Assembly: GCA_903927345.1 (NCBI GenBank)
Contig: CAIYMO010000053.1
Span: forward strand, 124,001 to 188,000
DNA: 64,000 nucleotides
DNA from: an uncultured Armatimonadota bacterium
Lineage (GTDB): Bacteria; Armatimonadota; Fimbriimonadia; Fimbriimonadales; Fimbriimonadaceae
Reading direction: 5' to 3'
In this document: in pieces, positions 16,280-23,995 of the stretch
Layout: the number at the start of each line of letters is the position of its first letter
Numbering within the stretch: position 1 is the stretch's first letter
Made by a program: the position numbers and the translations under genes
Notes under the pieces: generated by a model
What the model was told of the DNA's origin: nothing
Databases searched by the model: none
Seen by the model: the letters and a program-made list of their open reading frames with translations, nothing else

Positions 16280-18341
16280 ACCCTCGCGTCACTTCCAAGA
16301 TTGAGTTGATATCAACGATCAAGGCGACTCGCCCATTGCCGAGAATCGTTGCACCCGAAATTCCGGGCAATTCTCCGCAATATTTACTGATCGATTTGAT
16401 CACAACCTCTTGTTCCCCTAGCAGTCGATCAACAACCAAGCCAACTTTTTGCTCGGCAGAACCTACCACTACGACGTAGTTATCGGCAGATTCTTCTGTA
16501 AAACTCCCGGGAACTTTAAAAAGATTTCTAAGTTTTAGGATCGGAACCGTCTGACCCCGCAGAATAATCACCGGCTGGCGACCAACTTGCATGATCGGCT
16601 GAGCATCAATTGAGAGTGTCTCGATAATCGAACCGATTGGCATAACGTAGTCAACGTCCGAAACACGCGAGAGCAATCCGCCCATGATCGCAACCGTCAG
16701 TGGCAGTTTAAGAATGAATCGCGTGCCAGCCCCAACCGTGCTCTCTAGGTCAATCAAGCCCCCCATGGCCATGATGTTCGAGCGGACAATGTCCATACCG
16801 ACACCCCGTCCACTCACGTCGGTAACTTCCTTAGCCGTGCTAAATCCGCTATGGAAGATCAACATCTGAGCATCTCTGTCAGAAAGTCGGGAAGCCGCGT
16901 CCGCCGTCATCAAGCCCTTCTCAACGGCCTTTGCGCGCAGTTTAGCTGCGTCGATGCCTCGACCGTCATCGATGATCTCGACCCAAATGGCGTTGTCCTT
17001 ATGCTTCGCCGTCAGTCGAACAGTTCCGACTTCCGGCTTACCTGCCGCGACGCGCTCTTCGGACGTCGGCTCAAGACCGTGGTCCACCGAGTTTCGGATC
17101 ATGTGGATCAATGGATCGCTAATGCCTTCGATGACGCTTCGGTCAACTTCGGTCTCGCCACCTTCGATGACCATTTCCACTTTCTTCCCGAGCTTTCGAG
17201 AAAGATCTCGAACCATGCGCGGGAATCGTTGGAAGACGGTATCGATCGGCAGCATGCGAGCGCGCATGATCTGCTCTTGTAATTCGCTGGTAACTCGACC
17301 AATGTGTCCGACTGTCTCCGCAAGAGATTCAACTTCTTCACCAGAAGCGGCCTTGGCGGCGATGTTCGCACCGATCTGACTCAAACGAGTTCGATCAATA
17401 ACAAGCTCTCCAACGAGGTTCATCAGGTTGTCCAGCAACGAAACGTCAACGCGAATCGTTTGGCTGGCTTCTCGCTTCGGTTCTGGCCCGCGTCGGTCAC
17501 CTTGCCGACGATCGTCACCCCGTTCAGTCATCTGAATCGAATCTGACCCAACCTCTACCTCCGCGCTCGCCGCCTGGGTAGGTTTTAGAGTAGCGACTGC
17601 GGCAGTGTATGGAACAACGTCAATTGCTTTAACCTCGCCAATCGATGATAAGCTCTTCGTCACATCGGTTGGATTTGCATGGAGCGAAACGAGGAATCGA
17701 GCTTCAAAATCAAACTCCTCGGCTTCTATCTTTTCTTGAATGGGGTTCGCCCAGAGAATCTCTCCAAAACTATTCATGGCCGTGATCGCCATGAACATGC
17801 GCACGTACTTCATGCCGCAAGTCGGATCAAGCTCAACTCGAACCTCATAAATCCCTTCCATTGTTGGAAGAGCTTGGAGAGATTCGAGAACTTCCAATGG
17901 CCAACTTGGAGATTCTTTACTCACCGACGGCTTGACCTCGGGCCCAGCCTCGGCACCTTCAGCGAATGCATTCAATTGCTCAACAAGTTGAGGATACGTT
18001 TCGATATCGTTCCCCGTTGTCGCAAGGATTTCCTTGCCCGAAAGCATTGTATCGACCGTTTGAATAAGGCAATCTGATATTTCTGGTGTAACAGTCAGAG
18101 ATCGGTCTCTGACTTTGAACAGTACATTCTCAAACTCGTGAGTTAGGTCTGCGTAGTTGGCAAATCCCATCGCACGACTTGAGCCCTTAATGGTGTGGGC
18201 AGCTCGGAAGATGGCCCCAATTCGCTCGTCGGTAGGGTCAGCAGCAAGTCTTCCAATCTCTGCTTCCAAAATCGAAAGCTGCTCCTCGGTCTCTTGCAAA
18301 AAGAGGTCGAGGTATTCATTCATGTCAAGGCTTACGCTCAT
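16263..18341 (-). CDS. cheA: Chemotaxis histidine kinase CheA
   Basis: 692 aa with the usual order: Hpt domain with phosphorylated H49 (RAAHTIKGSSRAMG), a linker and P2-like region (about 150-270), dimerisation domain (about 300-360, LVIDRTRLSQIG), HATPase with N box (HMIRNSVDHGLE), G1 (DDGRGID) and G2 (GRGVGMDIV), and a C-terminal CheW-like domain. CheA autophosphorylates in response to chemoreceptors and passes phosphate to CheY. Its start overlaps the cheW stop by 4 nt and its end overlaps the HDOD gene. No CheY, CheB or receptor gene is present here. Confidence 0.97.
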   Translation of the reverse strand: MSVSLDMNEYLDLFLQETEEQLSILEAEIGRLAADPTDERIGAIFRAAHTIKGSSRAMGFANYADLTHEFENVLFKVRDRSLTVTPEISDCLIQTVDTMLSGKEILATTGNDIETYPQLVEQLNAFAEGAEAGPEVKPSVSKESPSWPLEVLESLQALPTMEGIYEVRVELDPTCGMKYVRMFMAITAMNSFGEILWANPIQEKIEAEEFDFEARFLVSLHANPTDVTKSLSSIGEVKAIDVVPYTAAVATLKPTQAASAEVEVGSDSIQMTERGDDRRQGDRRGPEPKREASQTIRVDVSLLDNLMNLVGELVIDRTRLSQIGANIAAKAASGEEVESLAETVGHIGRVTSELQEQIMRARMLPIDTVFQRFPRMVRDLSRKLGKKVEMVIEGGETEVDRSVIEGISDPLIHMIRNSVDHGLEPTSEERVAAGKPEVGTVRLTAKHKDNAIWVEIIDDGRGIDAAKLRAKAVEKGLMTADAASRLSDRDAQMLIFHSGFSTAKEVTDVSGRGVGMDIVRSNIMAMGGLIDLESTVGAGTRFILKLPLTVAIMGGLLSRVSDVDYVMPIGSIIETLSIDAQPIMQVGRQPVIILRGQTVPILKLRNLFKVPGSFTEESADNYVVVVGSAEQKVGLVVDRLLGEQEVVIKSISKYCGELPGISGATILGNGRVALIVDINSILEVTRGFENGC

Positions 18342-18802
18342 TCGCTTACTCCTACCAAGCTGTTCATGTCGACAATTGAAATCAATGTGTTGTCAAGATT
18401 TATGAGTCCCGAGACCATGCTCCTCATCGCAGAATTGGTTTCAGAGACGCTCGGTTGAACATCGTTCTCCGTGATCGTGATAACTTCAGCTACATCGTCG
18501 ACTAAGAAGCCGACCGAACCATGCTCATTCTCCGTCACGATGATGAAACCGTGCTCCGCCGGCTTCGTCGAAACGATACCAAGCCGAATCCGAAGGTCCG
18601 AAATCGGTAGAGTCCGTCCGCGAAGATTCGCAAGACCGAGCAAATGCTGGGTTTGGGTTGGCAGCGGAGTCACTTCACGCCAGCGAATAATTCCAGTTAC
18701 GGAATCTACACTGAACGCAAAATGCTCCTCACCAAGCTGAAACCTTACGAGTTTCTGCTCAGGTAGCATCACCTCGTCCTGAAGAACTGCGACTTCTGAC
18801 AT
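18338..18802 (-). CDS. cheW: Chemotaxis adaptor CheW
   Basis: 154 aa, a single CheW domain: KLVRFQLGEEHFAFSVDSVTGI at the N-terminus, LLGLANLRGRTLPISDLRIRL in the middle and LVDDVAEVI in the last third. CheW couples receptors to CheA. First gene of the cheW-cheA-HDOD-fliD operon and overlapping cheA by ATGA. It is divergent from the HAD phosphatase, with 51 nt between the two starts. I saw no convincing sigma-28 promoter in that spacer. Confidence 0.95.
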   Translation of the reverse strand: MSEVAVLQDEVMLPEQKLVRFQLGEEHFAFSVDSVTGIIRWREVTPLPTQTQHLLGLANLRGRTLPISDLRIRLGIVSTKPAEHGFIIVTENEHGSVGFLVDDVAEVITITENDVQPSVSETNSAMRSMVSGLINLDNTLISIVDMNSLVGVSE

Positions 18803-18853
18803 AGTTGTTAGTAAAATCGTTGGTCAGCCACCCCGCCATCTTTACTAGGAAAC

Positions 18854-19654
18854 ATGTCTATTCGATTGATCGCCATCGACCTTGACGGAACACTGCTGCG
18901 CGCAGACCACACCCCACACCCAAATGTCATCCAGGAACTTAACAACGCGGAAGCTGATGGAATAAGAGTAGTAATCGCTTCAGGCAGATCAATTCAAAGC
19001 ATTAGGAAGGTTCTCTCCGGAATATGGAACATCGACGCGGCAGTCGCCACGAACGGAGCCGATGTTTGGGCATCCGCAAATCAGCCCATCCACCGAGACG
19101 AACTTAACGATGCGGTGAAACGGATGGTAGTCGAGTTTGCGGTCGCAAAAAATCTTCACCTCAGTTGCTATTCAACTGACGGAACCTACGCCCTGCACGA
19201 ATCTGAATATCTAACCGAGTATCGGGAACTCGTTCAAGGACTCCCTGTCGAAATTCGCACTCCCTCGCAAATTCTGGAGATGCCAATCTTTAAACTCGTC
19301 TTCATCCTGGATGCCACCATCCTTCCCGGCCTGCGTGCCGAGATCGAGCCAGAACTGGTCTCTCTTGGAGCAGACTTGACGGAATCTGCCCCTCGATACC
19401 TCGAAATCCTGCCCCAAAACGTTCACAAAGGCTCTGGGCTAACCCATCTCTGTGAGCATCTTGGAATCGCGCAAAATGAAGTCGCCGCGATCGGGGATTA
19501 CCGTAACGATATTGAGATGCTTAAATTTGCTGGTGTATCCGGTGCAGTGGCAAACGCACTACCTGAGATTAAAAGTCTCGCAGACTATACTGTATCTAGC
19601 AATGAAGAAGGCGGAGTCGGTGAGTTCATCGCCCAGTTTGTGCTACAACGATAG
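18854..19654 (+). CDS. HAD superfamily Cof-type phosphatase
   Basis: 266 aa, IIB (Cof) subfamily. Motif I is DLDGTLL (D9 and D11 as nucleophile and acid), motif II is ASGRS, a Lys lies in KGSGLTHLCEHLG, and motif IV is GDYRNDIEMLK. Such enzymes dephosphorylate sugar phosphates or flavin and pyridoxal precursors; the cap domain (about 85-190) decides the substrate, which I cannot infer. AGGA lies before the ATG, and a weak TTTACT hexamer lies 7 nt upstream. The next gene starts 5 nt after its stop, so they may form an operon. Confidence 0.92.
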   Translation: MSIRLIAIDLDGTLLRADHTPHPNVIQELNNAEADGIRVVIASGRSIQSIRKVLSGIWNIDAAVATNGADVWASANQPIHRDELNDAVKRMVVEFAVAKNLHLSCYSTDGTYALHESEYLTEYRELVQGLPVEIRTPSQILEMPIFKLVFILDATILPGLRAEIEPELVSLGADLTESAPRYLEILPQNVHKGSGLTHLCEHLGIAQNEVAAIGDYRNDIEMLKFAGVSGAVANALPEIKSLADYTVSSNEEGGVGEFIAQFVLQR

Positions 19655-19659
19655 GTAGA

Positions 19660-20643
19660 TTGGTGGTTAATGTGAATTATCTTCGACTGCTCTTAGTCCT
19701 ATCTTGCACCCTTCTCGCCTCGCTGGGATTTGGTCAGACAACATTTAATGTCACGACTCCCACAAATGGTGACTGGCTCAACGGAAACAAGACTCTTTCC
19801 TTTAACGGAAAAGGTGCCTCCGTCGAAGTCACCATTGCCGCGACAGTAACAAGCCCGTCGGGATCATCTTCTGTAAGCACCCGCGTCAACCCAACCGTTG
19901 CCGGCGAGTTTAACGGATCGCTCAATTTGACATTCGCAGCCAACGCACCTCAGGGCGACTACACGATTCAGGTCACCGCCACCGAGCCAGGAAAGACCTA
20001 CGCTCCAGTGAACCTTGCTGTTAAGGTCGACACCAAACTGCCAAAGCTTCTCGATTACCGCCCTGCCCAAAACTCCTTCGTCAAGGGCACTGTGCCCATT
20101 CGTTTCAAGCTTCTTGAAGACAACATGAAGGACTGGCGGATCACCGTTGGCGGAAGCGATATTCCGAACAACACTGGTACTGCCACCGACTTCTCCCTCG
20201 ATTGGAATTCAGGCACTCTGGACACCGATGGCCCCCAGAACATTGCCATGACTGCCAAGGACCGCGCAGACAACGCTCTGAACTTCTCAATCCCCGTTAC
20301 GGTCGACCGTCGCGCACCCATTGCAACGATCCAATTCCCGAATGCCTCGACTCCAATCCGATCACGAGCTGATGTCACAGTGATTGTCGACGTGCTCGAC
20401 CAATTCGCAAACGCGGTCGCAATCACCGGCGTCGACGTCATCATCCAGAAGACCGACGGAACATTCGTTACTCGTGTTGCCCGACAATCCTTCACCGAGA
20501 TCGGCAACAACACCTGGCGCTTCACCGGCAAGCTCCGATGGCGCAGCGGCTTCCCTTCCTCCTACAAAGTCATCGCAACCGCGCTGGATAAAGCAGGAAA
20601 CGTCGCGGTGCGACAAGAAGTGTTGGTGCGAGTTAACGGTTAA
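19660..20643 (+). CDS. Secreted protein with Ig-like beta-sandwich domains
   Basis: 327 aa from TTG at 19660; GTG at 19663 or 19672 would also leave the signal peptide (YLRLLLVLSCTLLASLGFGQ) intact. The mature part looks like three tandem Ig-like/bacterial sandwich domains: about 25-125, 125-215 and 215-327. The boundaries are marked by repeated VKVDTKLPKLLDYRPA, VTVDRRAPIATIQFP and ALDKAGNVAVRQEV, forms typical of Big-type repeats. It is likely a cell-surface or periplasmic structural or binding protein. It is followed after 23 nt by an outer-membrane barrel and then by a caspase-fold protein, which suggests a shared envelope role. No catalytic residues stand out. Confidence 0.7.
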   Translation: MVVNVNYLRLLLVLSCTLLASLGFGQTTFNVTTPTNGDWLNGNKTLSFNGKGASVEVTIAATVTSPSGSSSVSTRVNPTVAGEFNGSLNLTFAANAPQGDYTIQVTATEPGKTYAPVNLAVKVDTKLPKLLDYRPAQNSFVKGTVPIRFKLLEDNMKDWRITVGGSDIPNNTGTATDFSLDWNSGTLDTDGPQNIAMTAKDRADNALNFSIPVTVDRRAPIATIQFPNASTPIRSRADVTVIVDVLDQFANAVAITGVDVIIQKTDGTFVTRVARQSFTEIGNNTWRFTGKLRWRSGFPSSYKVIATALDKAGNVAVRQEVLVRVNG

Positions 20644-20666
20644 TTCCGTCCTTACCTCTATTGATC

Positions 20667-21779
20667 ATGAACAAACTTATAATTAGCGGCCTGCTGACAG
20701 GGTCCTTAGCGGCAATTTCTGGGGCCCAGATCCCCGATTTGTTAAACTCCCTAGACGCGGGCGGCCGCTCCCTAGGAGCAGGCGGCGCCTTCGGCGTCAC
20801 CGGTGCCGATACGTTTAGCATCCTCAATAATCCCGCCGGACTGGGATACGTTTCTAGTCGCACCTATGGCTTGGCGTACCGCAACATGCCAACCACCTTT
20901 ACAAGCTTGAGCGGCAACCTCAGTTCCCCATTCACTTCTACCAACGACGATGGGTCCAAGAACCAGTTAAGCCACCTGGGATACGCGATTCCTCTCAAAG
21001 GCGGTCGAACTCTCGGAATCAGCTATCAAGTCGGTGGTTACATCAGCGATTTCCGCGGCGGAGTTGGAATGACTTCCGGAACGCTCACCAACGTCACCTA
21101 CTCCGAGCAGCTCAATGTCAAAACAGATTTCTACACGGTTGCAATCGGCAAGGGCAAAGAAGATGGATCCAGCTCAATCGGCTATGGACTAACTTTTGCA
21201 AACGTCAACTTCCTCAACCGACAGCTAGGATTCATTCCAGGTGGCGCAACCCTAATCGACACCGATAACAAAGCCACCGCATACGGAGTTGGGATTGTTG
21301 CGGGAATCCAGAAGAACAGCGGAGCCGGCTCCTACGGCATCAGCCTGCGAACCCCAATCAAGCTCACCGGAAGCGACGTTGTCAAATCAGCATATGACAC
21401 CGTCCCCGGTCAGCTCTCGCTGGGTCTAGCTCGGCGCACCGACAGCTTCCGAGGTAGCAATAACTACCTTCTCCAGGGCGCACAGGTTACTCACTACTTC
21501 GGAGGATTCGGAAATGGACTCACAACCCGTTCAAACCAAACTGCGTTTGGTCTTGGCGCAGAGTTGGGCATCAGCCGAGAAACCTTTACCCTTCCAATCC
21601 GAGTCGGATACAGCTTCTCACCCGCTGGTGGCGACGCGTTTGCCCGCCGAGATGGTCTCACTTTTGGTGTCGGATACCGACCAAACAGCCAACCGTGGGC
21701 GATTGATCTCAACTATGCCTTTCCAAAAACTGGAGGAAAGGATATAGCTTTCATGTTCAGTTACCGATTTGATAAGTAG
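20667..21779 (+). CDS. PorV/UPF0164-like outer-membrane beta-barrel protein
   Basis: 370 aa from the ATG at 20667; an in-frame TTG two codons earlier is less likely. After a signal peptide (about 1-20) comes AGGRSLGAGGAFGVTGADTFSILNNPAGLG, the opening seen in PorV, UPF0164 and related FadL-like barrels. The rest alternates short amphipathic strands with Gly-rich turns and ends in MFSYRFDK, with aromatic residues near the C-terminus as barrels have. PorV-type proteins act as outer-membrane shuttles or channels; here the role is open. The next gene begins 4 nt after its stop. It is part of the envelope cluster at 19.7-23.1 kb. Confidence 0.75.
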   Translation: MNKLIISGLLTGSLAAISGAQIPDLLNSLDAGGRSLGAGGAFGVTGADTFSILNNPAGLGYVSSRTYGLAYRNMPTTFTSLSGNLSSPFTSTNDDGSKNQLSHLGYAIPLKGGRTLGISYQVGGYISDFRGGVGMTSGTLTNVTYSEQLNVKTDFYTVAIGKGKEDGSSSIGYGLTFANVNFLNRQLGFIPGGATLIDTDNKATAYGVGIVAGIQKNSGAGSYGISLRTPIKLTGSDVVKSAYDTVPGQLSLGLARRTDSFRGSNNYLLQGAQVTHYFGGFGNGLTTRSNQTAFGLGAELGISRETFTLPIRVGYSFSPAGGDAFARRDGLTFGVGYRPNSQPWAIDLNYAFPKTGGKDIAFMFSYRFDK

Positions 21780-21783
21780 GATT

Positions 21784-23106
21784 ATGCGGATGCGACTTTT
21801 ATTGACGGGCATTTTTGGGCTAGCTTTGCTCACCACAGCGATGGGGCAGGCTTGGACGACGGCGTATGACGCTGGTCTAAAAGCGGCTAAATCAGGTGAC
21901 TGGAGTTCCGCTCGAAAGGAATTCCAAAAGGCGCGAGCAAACCGCCCTGATGACGTTTCTGGGCCAACCAATTTGCCAGGACCTGTCACCGAAGCCCGAA
22001 AGTGGCGCGGCGGCGCTCCATACTCTCCGAACTTCCTTTCGGCCTATGCATCGTTCAAGCTCGGTCAAACGGCAAAGGGGGATGCTTCTTCAACATTCTT
22101 CAAGACCGCCCAAGACGAGTTCGAAGGACTCCTCAAAAAGAACCAGGTCAGTAAAGAGTCCTTGTACTTCCTCGCAGCGATTTACTCACGAGCAAATCAG
22201 ACCGACAAGCTTCAAGACCTCGCAAAGAGGTCTCAAAAGGCGAACTGGAAAGTAGATGGCGAACTCCTAGCTCCTGAAGAGGTCGCAGCAATGGCCCAAA
22301 GCATGACCCCCACCGGTAACAACCAGGGAGTCGTTGCGGTTGTCGACGCTTCAAACATGAGCGGCGTGACGCCAACCATGCCAATCAAAGCAGGTCCAGT
22401 CCCCGTCAATCCTAAGAAGTTTGCTCTCATCATCGCCAACGGCGATAACAAGCTTGCAGGCTTCCAAGTAAGCCACGCGGCAAACGACGCTAAGTTGCTT
22501 CGTGATGCGATCACATCGAATGCGGGATACGACACGGCAAACGTCGAAGTCGTCCTGAACGCCAGCGCTGCTCAAATCAAGGCCGCCGCAAGCGCGCTCG
22601 CCGCAAAGATGCCGACTGAGTCCACGTTGCTATTCTTCTTCACCGGAGCCGGCGCGAACATTGATAACCGAGACTGGCTCGCCGGAACTGACACCCAACT
22701 CGCGACAGATACGTCAGCTATGATCGCCAAGACGGAGATCTATCGCCCATTCGTCGAGAAAGGGATTTCAATCTTCGCCTTCTACCAAGTGTCGCGATCC
22801 GCAATCGGAGGACGATTCTTTGGTAGCGAAGAGCCCAAAGCAGGTCGAGTCTCCCAAATGCAGTCGACGACCCCCGGTGAGACGATCTACTCCATCTTCA
22901 AAGACGGAAGCAATGTCGGAATCTTTGCCTCTGCAATGAGCGACGTCTTCTCTGAGCTTCACTCCAACGCAATTCCAATCACGGAGTTCGGTTGGCAGGT
23001 CTTCTACAAGATCCGACGAGGTCAAACCGGTTCATCTGGTGGTGGCTCACGACAGACGCCAACACTTCCTGTGTTGCAGCTTCTCGCTTCTGACTCGCGG
23101 TTCTAA
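21784..23106 (+). CDS. Secreted TPR protein with inactivated caspase-like (C14) domain
   Basis: 440 aa from the ATG at 21784; an upstream TTG is possible. A signal peptide (about 1-21) is followed by TPR-like helices (about 25-165), a Thr/Val-rich linker, and from residue 213 a caspase-fold domain. That domain opens KFALIIANGDNK, then HAANDAKLLRDAI as in bacterial metacaspase-like proteins. The catalytic His motif (normally F-S-G-H-G) reads FFFTGAGAN with Ala at 289, and the Cys motif (normally D-A-C-x-S) reads YQVSRSA, with Ser337 or Val336 where Cys should be. Peptidase activity is therefore unlikely, and a binding or scaffold role is inferred. It follows the PorV-like barrel by 4 nt. Confidence 0.7.
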   Translation: MRMRLLLTGIFGLALLTTAMGQAWTTAYDAGLKAAKSGDWSSARKEFQKARANRPDDVSGPTNLPGPVTEARKWRGGAPYSPNFLSAYASFKLGQTAKGDASSTFFKTAQDEFEGLLKKNQVSKESLYFLAAIYSRANQTDKLQDLAKRSQKANWKVDGELLAPEEVAAMAQSMTPTGNNQGVVAVVDASNMSGVTPTMPIKAGPVPVNPKKFALIIANGDNKLAGFQVSHAANDAKLLRDAITSNAGYDTANVEVVLNASAAQIKAAASALAAKMPTESTLLFFFTGAGANIDNRDWLAGTDTQLATDTSAMIAKTEIYRPFVEKGISIFAFYQVSRSAIGGRFFGSEEPKAGRVSQMQSTTPGETIYSIFKDGSNVGIFASAMSDVFSELHSNAIPITEFGWQVFYKIRRGQTGSSGGGSRQTPTLPVLQLLASDSRF

Positions 23107-23118
23107 ATCCGCGAGTCA
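23091..23118 (+). terminator. Hairpin at the end of the envelope cluster
   Basis: TGACTCGCGG (23091-23100) pairs with CCGCGAGTCA (23109-23118) across an 8-nt loop holding the stop codon; TTAAAA follows. It lies between convergent genes. The weak T-run makes termination likely but not certain. Confidence 0.6.
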
Positions 23119-23131
23119 TTAAAAGGCTCTC

Positions 23132-23992
23132 TTAGGCCAGGTCGAATCCCATCTCTTTGAGGATTCTTTCGACCTGGTCTTCGTCAAACCGGTCCATCTG
23201 CCGCGCGCGTTCGACCTCAAGCTCAGCCTCGGCATCCTGCCCAGTGGCTCGAAGCAACTCCTCCAAAAGCCCGTGATAGACGTGCTTCTCCGGCTCCAAA
23301 TCGCTCGCTAGCCGAACCGCCTTAATGGACTCGACCTTCATGTCCGAAAGCCAAAAGACTACTGCACATCGCAGGTAAAGGAAGTCATCGCCAGGCGACA
23401 GCTCAACCGCCGCACGGAGCGACTGCAAAGCCTCTGGATACTGCTTCAGCTGAGTCAGTAGGTCACCGACCCAGTAGTGCAGGTAAGAGTCATCGGGCTT
23501 GGCAACCACAGCGTTCACCGCGTACTCCATCGCTCGCATCGGGAAGCCTGAAGTCCGAAGTGCCTCCGAGATTTTCAAGTTGAAGTACGGATTAGCCGGC
23601 TCTGCTTCAAGGGCCTTCTCCAGTTCCATGATCGCCTCGCTCGTCCGACCATGTCGTTTCAAAAGGTCAGCAAGGCCAACGTGCGGTTCCGTAACATCAG
23701 ATTTGATCGCAAGTGCCTTGACGTACTGGCGATAGGCCGCAGAAAACTGGTCGGTCGCCTCAAGCGCACCCGCAAGGTCGATCCGGCTCTTAACATCGCT
23801 CGGATCACTCTGCTCAACCGCCTTCTGAAAGTGTGCGATTGCTTCGGCATACTTCCCAGCGTCCAAGCTCATACGACCAAGTTGTTCGCTTTCCTCGGCG
23901 TTATTGCCAAACTTGCTCGGACCTTGTGAGTCGCTGTGATCGAGTGTGATTGCACCGAATAGATCGGCGATTGCGTTGACGTTTGCGTCCAT
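23132..23992 (-). CDS. TPR repeat protein
   Basis: 286 aa, soluble, no signal peptide. Five or six tetratricopeptide repeats cover about 35-260, with clear helix pairs such as GKYAEAIAHFQKAVEQSDP, GRTSEAIMELEKALEAEPAN and KQYPEALQSLRAAVELSPGD. TPR arrays bind other proteins; the partner is unknown. It begins 3 nt after the large secreted protein at 23996 and is likely co-transcribed with it. The C-terminus contains RFDEDQVERILKEMGFDLA, an acidic helical tail. Confidence 0.85.
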   Translation of the reverse strand: MDANVNAIADLFGAITLDHSDSQGPSKFGNNAEESEQLGRMSLDAGKYAEAIAHFQKAVEQSDPSDVKSRIDLAGALEATDQFSAAYRQYVKALAIKSDVTEPHVGLADLLKRHGRTSEAIMELEKALEAEPANPYFNLKISEALRTSGFPMRAMEYAVNAVVAKPDDSYLHYWVGDLLTQLKQYPEALQSLRAAVELSPGDDFLYLRCAVVFWLSDMKVESIKAVRLASDLEPEKHVYHGLLEELLRATGQDAEAELEVERARQMDRFDEDQVERILKEMGFDLA

Positions 23993-23995
23993 AAC

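Noticed and set aside
18803-18853. Sigma-28 promoter before cheW
   Set aside because: A TAAA is present but no GCCGATAA-like box at the right distance.
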